This document shows positions 15,284-21,300 of a DNA stretch of 23,164 bases, piece after piece. The notes beneath the pieces were generated by a model. The model did not search any database and was not told the DNA's origin. It saw only the letters and a list, made by a program, of their open reading frames with translations. Position 1 is the first letter of the stretch. The number at the start of each line of letters is the position of its first letter. Both the position numbers and the translations under genes were made by a program. The stretch is from a bacterium (GTDB lineage: Bacteria > Patescibacteriota > Minisyncoccia > Minisyncoccales > CG1-02-41-26), in NCBI GenBank assembly GCA_030615715.1, contig JAUWYS010000001.1, forward strand, positions 1 through 23,164, written 5' to 3'.

Positions 15284-17977
15284 ATGCCGTTTATTCAAGG
15301 TGGGGATTTTACCCACAAATCTCAAGAGGCAATAATGAAGGCTCAATCAATAGCCAGAGATTTTGGCCATCAGCAGATTGACGCTTTACATTTACTTTCA
15401 GCTTTACTCTCGCAAGAAGAGAGCATTGTTTTGACGTTGCTGGAAAAACTCCAATTAGACGTTGAAGACCTGAAAAGAAAAACCGAAAGCCAGATTAAAC
15501 AGATTCCTCCCCTGGCCGGACAGGAAACCCTGGGGCAATTTTACTTTACTCAGGACATGGCTCAGGTTCTGGATAAAGCCAGGGCAGAAGCCATGAAAAT
15601 GGGGGACGAATTCATTTCTATTGAGCATCTATTCTTGGGGGTGCTGGCCACCAAAACCGGAGCCAGAGATGTTTTGGAAAAAGCCCGCTCTTTAACTAAC
15701 CAGCCAGTAGCTCTTGACTCAGAAAGAATTCTCAAACTTTTAGCTGACATCCGCGGAGAAGAAAAAATTACTGACCCAGACCCAGAAACAAAATATGAGG
15801 TGCTCGAAAAATACGCCAGAAACCTAACTGCTTTGGCCCGTCAGCGAAAGTTAGACCCGGTTATCGGACGAGAAGCAGAGATTAAAAGATTGATGCAGGT
15901 TTTGTCGCGGAGAACCAAAAACAACCCGGTGCTGATAGGGGAAGCAGGAGTTGGTAAAACAGCCATTTGCGAGGGCTTAGCCAAAAAAATAAGTACCGGT
16001 GATGTTCCAGAAAGCTTGAAAGATAAAGAGATAATTGCCCTGGACCTGGGAGCTTTGGTGGCTGGAACAAAATACCGGGGAGAGTTTGAATCAAGGATTA
16101 AGGCATTGCTGCGAGAAATCAAGAGAGCCCAGGGTCGTTACATTTTGTTTATTGACGAACTTCATACTTTGGTGGGAGCGGGGGCGGCTGAGGGGGCCAT
16201 TGATGCTTCAAATCTTTTAAAGCCAGCCCTGTCCCGGGGGGAACTTCGAGCCATCGGAGCCACCACTCTGAAAGAATACCAAAAATACATTGAAAAAGAC
16301 CCGGCTTTAGAAAGAAGATTTCAGCCAATTTACGTTGCTGAACCCTCGGTTGAAGATACCATAGCCATTTTGAGAGGTCTCAAGGAGAGGTACGAGCTTC
16401 ACCACGGAATTAAAATTAAAGATGCCGCCCTCAAGGCGGCGGCCGAACTTGCCAACCGCTATATCTCAGACAGATTTTTACCAGACAAAGCGGTAGATTT
16501 AATGGATGAAGCAGCTTCTGGTTTGAGGTTGGAAATTGAATCTGAGCCGGATGAGTTAGATGCCTTAACCAGAGAAATCCAGAAACTTGAAATTGAAAAA
16601 CAAGCGGTAATCGGAGAGAAAGGCAATCAGAAGCGATTGCGGGTTCTTGAAAGAACTCTGGCTGACTTAAAAGAGAAAGCCCAGAATTTAAGAGCCAGAT
16701 GGTCTTCCGAGAAAGAACTGATTTCCAAAATTAAAAAATTCAAAGAAGAAATTGACAAAGTCACCAATGAAATTGACATGGCTCAAAGAACAGCTGACCT
16801 CCAAAAGGTGGCGGAAATGAAATACGGAAAAATCCCAGAGTTGAAAAGAACCCTGGCTTCCGAAGAAAGAAAATTGCGTAATCTTCAAAAAAAGAGCCAT
16901 TTGCTGAAAGAGGAGGTGACTGAAGAAGATGTGGCTCAAGTGGTTTCTCGCTGGACCGGCATTCCGGTAGCCAGATTAATAGAAGAGGAAGCCAAGAAAT
17001 TGGAAAAAATAGAGGAGAAATTGAGCCAGCGGGTGGTCGGCCAAGAACAAGGCATCAGAGCTTTGGGTAATGCCATCCGCCGGGGAAGAAGCGGCATCTC
17101 TGAGGAGAACCGGCCCATCGGCGTTTTCCTCTTTTTGGGTCCCACCGGGGTCGGCAAAACCGAAACCGCCCGAGCCCTGGCTGATTTTCTCTTCAATAGC
17201 GAAAATGCCTTGATAAGATTGGATATGTCAGAATATATGGAGAGGCACAGTGTCTCAAAGATGCTGGGTTCCCCTCCGGGTTACGTTGGTTATGAAGAGG
17301 GAGGCCAGTTGACCGAAAAAATCCGCCGACGTCCCTTCGGTGTTATCCTGCTTGATGAAGTTGAAAAAGCTCACCCCGAAGTTTTCAATATCCTTTTGCA
17401 GATTTTTGAGGACGGCCGATTAACCGATGCCAAGGGAAGAGTGGTCTCTTTTAAAAATTCAGTGATTATTATGACCAGCAACGTTGGCTCACAATTCATT
17501 TCTCAGATGCGGCCCCTGGGATTTGAAATAACAAAAGAAAACATACCAGCTCGCGAAAGCCTTAAAAAGAAAATTTACGATTCTCTAAAGGAGACCTTCT
17601 TGCCGGAGTTTTTAAACAGAATTGACGAGATTATCATTTTCAATTACCTTGGCAAAAAAGAACTGAAAAAGATTGTCGGCCTGGAACTTCAAAAAGTCAA
17701 AAAGAGATTGGAAAAAGTAAAACAAATCAAAATAAGGTTTTCTCCAAAATTACAAGAGGTTTTAGCTGCCAAAGGTTTTGACCCCAATCTGGGAGCCAGA
17801 CCTTTGAAGAGAGTTATTCAGAAATTAATACTCAATCCCTTGTCTTTGAAAATTATTACCTCGGAAATTCAGGAAGGGGACAGGGTTTTAGCCGATTTTG
17901 ACAAGGGGAAGGTGGTTTTTCAGACCACCATTTCTCCCACTCGCCGAAAAAGAGAAAAAGTTTCTTCTCCCCGTTAA
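15284..17977 (+). CDS. Hsp100/Clp ATPase with ClpB-type M domain and ClpC-type docking loop
   Basis: Double-AAA+ unfoldase of 897 residues. In order: two N-domain repeats (about 1-150); AAA-1 with Walker A GEAGVGKT (219-226), Walker B ILFIDE (287-292) and pore loop KYRGEFE; a long coiled-coil middle domain (about 424-545) closely resembling ClpB ([20 protein letters not shown], then [19 protein letters not shown]); and AAA-2 with GPTGVGKT (619-626), pore loop [11 protein letters not shown] and Walker B VILLDE (687-692). Unlike ClpB, it carries L745-G746-F747 in the position and spacing of the ClpC/ClpA tripeptide that docks ClpP. It is expected to unfold or disaggregate proteins, possibly for ClpP. 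No clpP is in the window. The start has no Shine-Dalgarno site. Confidence 0.92.
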   Translation: MPFIQGGDFTHKSQEAIMKAQSIARDFGHQQIDALHLLSALLSQEESIVLTLLEKLQLDVEDLKRKTESQIKQIPPLAGQETLGQFYFTQDMAQVLDKARAEAMKMGDEFISIEHLFLGVLATKTGARDVLEKARSLTNQPVALDSERILKLLADIRGEEKITDPDPETKYEVLEKYARNLTALARQRKLDPVIGREAEIKRLMQVLSRRTKNNPVLIGEAGVGKTAICEGLAKKISTGDVPESLKDKEIIALDLGALVAGTKYRGEFESRIKALLREIKRAQGRYILFIDELHTLVGAGAAEGAIDASNLLKPALSRGELRAIGATTLKEYQKYIEKDPALERRFQPIYVAEPSVEDTIAILRGLKERYELHHGIKIKDAALKAAAELANRYISDRFLPDKAVDLMDEAASGLRLEIESEPDELDALTREIQKLEIEKQAVIGEKGNQKRLRVLERTLADLKEKAQNLRARWSSEKELISKIKKFKEEIDKVTNEIDMAQRTADLQKVAEMKYGKIPELKRTLASEERKLRNLQKKSHLLKEEVTEEDVAQVVSRWTGIPVARLIEEEAKKLEKIEEKLSQRVVGQEQGIRALGNAIRRGRSGISEENRPIGVFLFLGPTGVGKTETARALADFLFNSENALIRLDMSEYMERHSVSKMLGSPPGYVGYEEGGQLTEKIRRRPFGVILLDEVEKAHPEVFNILLQIFEDGRLTDAKGRVVSFKNSVIIMTSNVGSQFISQMRPLGFEITKENIPARESLKKKIYDSLKETFLPEFLNRIDEIIIFNYLGKKELKKIVGLELQKVKKRLEKVKQIKIRFSPKLQEVLAAKGFDPNLGARPLKRVIQKLILNPLSLKIITSEIQEGDRVLADFDKGKVVFQTTISPTRRKREKVSSPR

Positions 17978-17986
17978 TAAACAGAA

Positions 17987-18667
17987 ATGAAAATTATTTT
18001 GAAAATTATTGGCATTTTAATTCTGGGAGCAATCGGGGGGACTATCTCCCAAGTTTTTTTGATTCCCTACTTAATGGGAATTCCCTTTTTTGAAGAATCT
18101 AAAATTGCGGAGAGCTTAAAAAGGGAAATCGTCATTAATCCCACCCAGGAAATAATCATCAAAGAAACCGAGGCCTTAGAAAAAGCGGTTGAGAGTATTG
18201 AGGCCGCGGTTTTTAATTTAAGTTCTGACGAGAACCAGGGTTGTGGATTTTCCCTGACTTCAGACGGCCAAGTTTTAACCCGAGCAACTTTACTGCCCCA
18301 GGGAGATTCTATTTTTGTTGATGGCCAAGAAACCGATTTCCGGGTCCTGAAAAAAGACCTGAAGCTTGATTTAGCCTTAATTAAGATTGAAAGAGGCAAT
18401 CTTAAAACCACCTCTTTCTTTGACTTTGAGAAACTGAAGCCGGGAACCTCGGTTTTTTTAATCGGCATGGAGAAAGTGGTCAATCAGGGGATTGTTAAAA
18501 GTTTCTCTGGAGACTTGATTACCACGAATATCTTGGAGAAAGAAGATTTCTCCGGCTGTCCCTTGTTCACTTTTGAAGGTAAATTTTTGGGCCTGGTCAA
18601 AATAAACGAGGCAGGAGAGGTCTCTGCCATCCCCGTTTCCAAAATCCGCTCTTTCGCTGGCCTCTAA
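17987..18667 (+). CDS. Membrane-anchored trypsin-fold protein, probably inactive
   Basis: A 226-residue protein with an N-terminal membrane segment (about 4-28) and a short trypsin-like domain. Aligned with HtrA at 13796-15139, GCGFSLTSDGQVLTRATLL matches the strand carrying the catalytic His, but that position is Ala (A100). DLALIKIE keeps the Asp (D128), and SGCPLFTFEGKFLGLVK keeps the Ser (S189) but changes GG to GC. No PDZ domain follows. Loss of His makes ordinary proteolysis unlikely, so a binding or regulatory role is inferred. It begins 9 nt after the Hsp100 gene and is probably co-transcribed with it. Confidence 0.75.
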   Translation: MKIILKIIGILILGAIGGTISQVFLIPYLMGIPFFEESKIAESLKREIVINPTQEIIIKETEALEKAVESIEAAVFNLSSDENQGCGFSLTSDGQVLTRATLLPQGDSIFVDGQETDFRVLKKDLKLDLALIKIERGNLKTTSFFDFEKLKPGTSVFLIGMEKVVNQGIVKSFSGDLITTNILEKEDFSGCPLFTFEGKFLGLVKINEAGEVSAIPVSKIRSFAGL

Positions 18668-18691
18668 TTTTTGTTAAAATCTAATTAGAGT

Positions 18692-19045
18692 ATGCTAAAA
18701 AAACCACTAGAACAACCCGAAGTAACTCGCCCCACTGCCACCATCTTAGCGGTCTTGGGAAGTATTTTTGGCTTGGAAATAGCTCTTTTTCTTTTGCTTT
18801 TTGGTAGCTTGGCACCAATTTTTGGGGCAGCGGAAATTTCTCCAGCCGTGGCTCTTGGTCGGACTACCATTTACTTGGTGGTTATCGGCATAACCGGAGC
18901 AGTTATTGTTAATCAAAAACCCAGGATAGCAGGTATCTTGATGCTCTTGAGCGGCATCGGCGGCTTTATGGCCGTTTCCCTGGCCTATATTATCGCCGGC
19001 CCTCTCTTAATCATCGCTGGCATTTTAGCTCTATTAAAGAAATAG
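18692..19045 (+). CDS. Small membrane protein, DUF4064-like
   Basis: A 117-residue protein with four predicted helices (about 18-46, 55-69, 78-95 and 97-114) and the glycine-rich layout of DUF4064-type proteins (TILAVLGSIFGLEIALFLLL near the N-terminus, GILMLLSGIGGFMAV later). Function is unknown. A TAAAAT box (18675-18680) ends 11 nt before the ATG, so it may have its own nearly leaderless transcript, but no good -35 is visible. A bidirectional terminator follows from 19057. Confidence 0.7.
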   Translation: MLKKPLEQPEVTRPTATILAVLGSIFGLEIALFLLLFGSLAPIFGAAEISPAVALGRTTIYLVVIGITGAVIVNQKPRIAGILMLLSGIGGFMAVSLAYIIAGPLLIIAGILALLKK

Positions 19046-19056
19046 TCATAAGATAT

Positions 19057-19112
19057 CCCCAAAGAAAAGACAGGAAACCAAGTTCAAGGTGATTTCCTGT
19101 TTTCTTATGGGG
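19057..19112. terminator. Bidirectional terminator hairpin
   Basis: ACAGGAAA (19070-19077) pairs with TTTCCTGT (19093-19100). The stem extends outward through A/T-rich and CCCC/GGGG segments (19057-19060 with 19109-19112), with small bulges. Read rightwards it is followed by a T-rich stretch and would end the 18692-19045 transcript. Read leftwards it is followed by CTTTTCTTT and would end the minus-strand RNA. Confidence 0.6.
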
Positions 19113-19230
19113 GAGATTGGCGCCGTAACGGAGCTTCAACTGATTTCAAAACCAGTTTAAAACCAGAAACTTTACTTTACCTCTTTTATGGGCCTGCCAA
19201 TCTCCCCCGACTGCTAAAATCTAAAGATCT
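19060..19230 (-). ncRNA. Candidate structured non-coding RNA
   Basis: A transcript of about 170 nt is predicted from the promoter at 19237-19264 to the terminator near 19060. Its core (19208-19109, 100 nt) is closed by a perfect 13-bp helix: GGGGGAGATTGGC at the 5' side pairs with GCCAATCTCCCCC at the 3' side. Inside, AACUGGUU-UUGA-AAUCAGUU forms an 8-bp hairpin with one G-U pair that would be an A-C mismatch on the other strand, favouring the minus strand. CCG-UUA-CGG forms a small second hairpin. A purine-rich single strand (AUAAAAGAGGUAAAGUAAAG) lies on the 5' side. No ORF of note is present, and no minus-strand gene follows for thousands of bases, so it is unlikely to be a leader. It does not match tRNA, tmRNA, SRP or RNase P RNA hallmarks. 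A 6S-like or new RNA class is possible. Confidence 0.55.
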
Positions 19231-19236
19231 GTATTC

Positions 19237-19264
19237 ATTGTACCAAATCCAAAACATCTGTCAA
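19237..19264 (-). promoter_or_regulatory. Promoter of the candidate ncRNA
   Basis: Minus strand TTGACA (19264-19259), a 16-bp spacer and TACAAT (19242-19237). Spacer length matches the strong promoters of mfd, lepB and the GT2 gene. Predicted start is near 19230. Confidence 0.65.
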
Positions 19265-19287
19265 GCTTTAAGCAATTTAAGCACCAA

Positions 19288-19345
19288 CTCTGGGACTTCC
19301 CCCGGAGGAGGCGCAGAAGCCGAATGGCTCGCCCCCTATTTTTTT
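19288..19345 (+). terminator. Plus-strand GC-rich double hairpin with T7 tract
   Basis: CTCTGGG (19288-19294) pairs with CCCGGAG (19301-19307) including one G-U. A second hairpin combines GGCG/CGCC (19310-19313 with 19330-19333) and AGCC/GGCT, then seven T at 19339-19345. It looks like a terminator, but no plus-strand promoter or gene directly upstream is evident. Confidence 0.5.
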
Positions 19346-19358
19346 ACTTCAAAACTTC

Positions 19359-19381
19359 CAGAGAACAGTCCTCTGTTTTTT
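19359..19381 (+). terminator. Short terminator-like hairpin
   Basis: CAGAG (19359-19363) pairs with CTCTG (19371-19375), followed by six T. It is similar in sequence to the hairpin at 20381-20403. Confidence 0.4.
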
Positions 19382-19397
19382 AATACCAAATAAAAAT

Positions 19398-19429
19398 GCC
19401 CAGAGATTCGCCTCTTGGAATCTCTGGGC
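19398..19429 (-). terminator. Terminator of the 19450-20280 operon
   Basis: A perfect 12-bp stem, GCCCAGAGATTC (19398-19409) with GAATCTCTGGGC (19418-19429), 8-nt loop. On the minus strand it is followed by ATTTTTATTT. It lies about 20 nt after the stop of the membrane-protein gene. Confidence 0.8.
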
Positions 19430-19449
19430 CTAGTCCACAGATGAGGTTG

Positions 19450-19926
19450 CTAGATTAATTTGGGGAGGAAAGTCAACACCCCGAAATTAACCGCCACTGT
19501 TAAGGGAATACTTACTCCGAGAGTTTTCCTCTCTTTACTAATGACACTGAAAGGGATATCAGTAACGACTTGAGTAACAGCGACAACAAAAAGAGAAATC
19601 CAAAGGGCAGCGAAAAAAGCGAGAGTAGCAGCATCACCAATAGAGAGATTGACTTCACTATCGCCAAGAACAACATTAAGCCCACCAATGCCAGCAAGAG
19701 CAGCAATGATAGAAAAGAGCATGAGGCCAGTCGAAGCATTTCTATCATTGAATTTCGCAGCAATAACAGCACCGGCAATCCCGACAGCAGCAAAAACGAG
19801 ACCAACGGCAATCAGTGTCTGTTCATAGGCAATCTTTTCTCTCATTATTACACAGACCACTCCTACCATTAGAAACACCGCCCCTACGCTCATTGCCTCT
19901 TTCCTCAATAACCTTAACTTTTTCAT
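19450..19926 (-). CDS. Four-helix membrane protein of unknown function
   Basis: A 158-residue protein with about four hydrophobic helices (about 12-28, 37-57, 67-86 and 100-122) and a hydrophobic C-terminal segment. No family is recognised. The ATG at 19926 is supported by AAGGAG on the minus strand (19939-19934) with 7-nt spacing. It is the second gene of a leftward operon, 21 nt after the coiled-coil gene, and is followed by a strong terminator. A partnership with the coiled-coil protein is plausible but unproven. Confidence 0.7.
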   Translation of the reverse strand: MKKLRLLRKEAMSVGAVFLMVGVVCVIMREKIAYEQTLIAVGLVFAAVGIAGAVIAAKFNDRNASTGLMLFSIIAALAGIGGLNVVLGDSEVNLSIGDAATLAFFAALWISLFVVAVTQVVTDIPFSVISKERKTLGVSIPLTVAVNFGVLTFLPKLI

Positions 19927-19947
19927 TCATCCTCTCCTTAATTAATT

Positions 19948-20280
19948 TTAGCTTTCAGCGCTTTCCACTTTTTTCTCCCATCTTTTCAAGAGTTGTTTAT
20001 CGTTTTTTAGTTTCTCTTCCCAATAACCGATTTGTTTTTTCAAATTCTCTATTTTTTCCTTGACCAATTCCAGCTTTCCAATTTCATTTTCAAGATTTTG
20101 TTTTTCTTCCTTGTCGAGTTTTCTCCCTTCTAGGCCTTCAATGCCCTCTTTAAGAATTTGAGCTTCCATGTCCTTGTGTTCAAGCGAGTATGTCAGTTCA
20201 CGAAGAGTGCATTCTTCCCCATTGACCGCTAATTCAGCCAGACTAATTAATTTTTCAAGCTCAAGAACATCAACTTCCAT
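19948..20280 (-). CDS. Coiled-coil protein of unknown function
   Basis: A 110-residue, highly charged protein. Residues from about 35 to the end are rich in Glu, Lys and Leu with heptad-like spacing (for example KIENLKKQIGYWEEKLKNDKQLLKRWEKK), indicating a long alpha-helical coiled coil. No signal peptide or membrane segment is present. The start is well supported by a GGGGAGG Shine-Dalgarno (20292-20286 on the minus strand) 5 nt before the ATG. It is the first gene of a two-gene leftward operon with a membrane protein. No family is recognised. Confidence 0.7.
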   Translation of the reverse strand: MEVDVLELEKLISLAELAVNGEECTLRELTYSLEHKDMEAQILKEGIEGLEGRKLDKEEKQNLENEIGKLELVKEKIENLKKQIGYWEEKLKNDKQLLKRWEKKVESAES

Positions 20281-20312
20281 TTTTTCCTCCCCATGTGCTT
20301 ATTTTTTCAAAC

Positions 20313-20338
20313 AGAATTAAGAAATTATCCTTAATTCT
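20313..20338. repeat. 9-bp inverted repeat in the operon leader
   Basis: AGAATTAAG (20313-20321) and CTTAATTCT (20330-20338) are perfect inverted copies separated by 8 nt. They lie between the predicted promoter and the Shine-Dalgarno site of the coiled-coil gene. This could be a repressor operator or a weak RNA hairpin. Confidence 0.5.
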
Positions 20339-20348
20339 AACTGCCCGT

Positions 20349-20376
20349 AGTTTACCATTTTCTCCAAATTTGTCAA
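20349..20376 (-). promoter_or_regulatory. Predicted promoter of the 19450-20280 operon
   Basis: Minus strand TTGACA (20376-20371), a 16-bp spacer and TAAACT (20354-20349). The -35 is perfect and the -10 matches at 4 of 6 positions. It would give a leader of about 60 nt. Confidence 0.45.
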
Positions 20377-20380
20377 TCAG

Positions 20381-20408
20381 CAGAGACCCGTTCTCTGTTT
20401 TTTATTTT
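20381..20408 (+). terminator. Plus-strand terminator-like hairpin
   Basis: CAGAGA (20381-20386) pairs with TCTCTG (20392-20397), loop of 5, followed by TTTTTTATTTT. No plus-strand gene lies directly upstream. The rest of 20409-20480 shows only a weak imperfect hairpin (GCTC/GAGC with CGTG/CACG). Confidence 0.5.
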
Positions 20409-20482
20409 ACGAAAATAAATCGAGCTCGCCGTGCAAGATGACACGCTGAGCCCCGAACTTTTAGCTCCTGTTTTTTAAAGGG

Positions 20483-20512
20483 TTGACAATTTGCCCTATT
20501 CTATGATTTAAT
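20483..20512 (+). promoter_or_regulatory. Promoter of the beta-helix gene
   Basis: TTGACA (20483-20488), an 18-bp spacer and TTTAAT (20507-20512). CCTAT (20495-20499) and ATAGG (20513-20517) form a small inverted repeat across the -10 region. The start lies about 25 nt before ATG 20545, and no Shine-Dalgarno site is visible. Confidence 0.5.
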
Positions 20513-20544
20513 ATAGGTAGTTACTCTTTCAGAAAAAAAATAAA

Positions 20545-21300
20545 ATGAAAAAGATAATTTTAATTCTATTGGGTTTGGTTTTGATGTTTGGCTTGTTTGG
20601 AGTTGTTAGTGCAGCTGATTTAAATGTAGATAATAGTGGTACTTGTAGTGATGCTACCGGCGACCCTTATTGTACAATACAAGCAGCAATTGATGCTGCC
20701 ACCACTAGCGACACCGTCAATGTGGCGGCGGGAACTTACAATCCGACCTCAACGATTATCATCAACAAGGACAATATAGTCCTTCAGGGCCCTCAGGCTG
20801 ATGTTGACCCACGCCCTTCGCAAGAGAGCACCCGAACCGCTGGGTCCGAATCAGAGGCCGTGATTGATGGCAGCACTGGTGAGCTCGGTGTAATTATCAA
20901 AATTGATGCGGACAACGTCGTCATCAACGGGCTTGAGGTAAAGTCTGGCACCGGTGACATGATTAGGCAGGACAACCTTCGTAGTGGAGCCGTTGTTAAA
21001 TACTGTATCATCCATGACGGCAGAGGTGATGAGGGTGTTCAGCTTAAGAAATCTACCAGTGGCATACTGGAATACAATTACGTCTATGATATTGCTTTCC
21101 CTGGGGACGCCTTAAATATCAGCGGTGGTTCCTCTGGCGGTAAAATCCGCTACAACGAGGTCTATGATATTGGTAGTCAAAATGCGGCGATTTACGTCTA
21201 CGACTCGACGAATATGGAGATTGTGGGTAACCTTGTCTATCACGTGACGCAGAACGATGGTATTAAGCTGGGCACCAAAGGCGGCGGCTGGGACTTATGA
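20545..21300 (+). CDS. Secreted parallel beta-helix protein, 5' part (frame broken)
   Basis: Begins with a clear signal peptide (residues 1-24; lysines, hydrophobic core, cleavage likely after VVSA), then CTIQAAIDAATTSDTVNVAAGTY, the usual opening of a right-handed parallel beta-helix (Pectate lyase/NosD/PbH1 type). Beta-helix rungs follow to about residue 248 (VVKYCIIHDGRGDEGVQL, IRYNEVYDI, MEIVGNLVYHV). Such extracellular proteins bind or cleave polysaccharides, or act as adhesins. The frame ends at TGA 21298-21300, in the middle of a rung after DGIKLGTKGGG, without a C-terminal domain. The continuing beta-helix sequence is in the next frame, so this is a truncated or frameshifted gene. Codon use here seems richer in GAC/AAC/ATC than upstream genes (impression only). 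Confidence 0.75.
   Translation: MKKIILILLGLVLMFGLFGVVSAADLNVDNSGTCSDATGDPYCTIQAAIDAATTSDTVNVAAGTYNPTSTIIINKDNIVLQGPQADVDPRPSQESTRTAGSESEAVIDGSTGELGVIIKIDADNVVINGLEVKSGTGDMIRQDNLRSGAVVKYCIIHDGRGDEGVQLKKSTSGILEYNYVYDIAFPGDALNISGGSSGGKIRYNEVYDIGSQNAAIYVYDSTNMEIVGNLVYHVTQNDGIKLGTKGGGWDL

Noticed and set aside
19109..19208. tRNA or selenocysteine-tRNA-like gene (100 nt, pairing ends, ATTTCAAAAC loop on the plus strand, G after the CCCCC end)
   Set aside because: There is no T-arm with a GGTTCGAATCC-like sequence, the anticodon-like loop is the wrong size, and the 13-bp end pairing leaves no room for cloverleaf arms.
19109..19208. Retron-type ncRNA, because of long paired ends
   Set aside because: No reverse transcriptase is encoded nearby and no msr/msd-like branching features could be identified.
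19053..19393. Plus-strand frame open for 113 codons
   Set aside because: It has no ATG or GTG and only a late TTG, no Shine-Dalgarno site, runs through several GC-rich hairpins and terminators, and resembles no family. It is best explained as chance.
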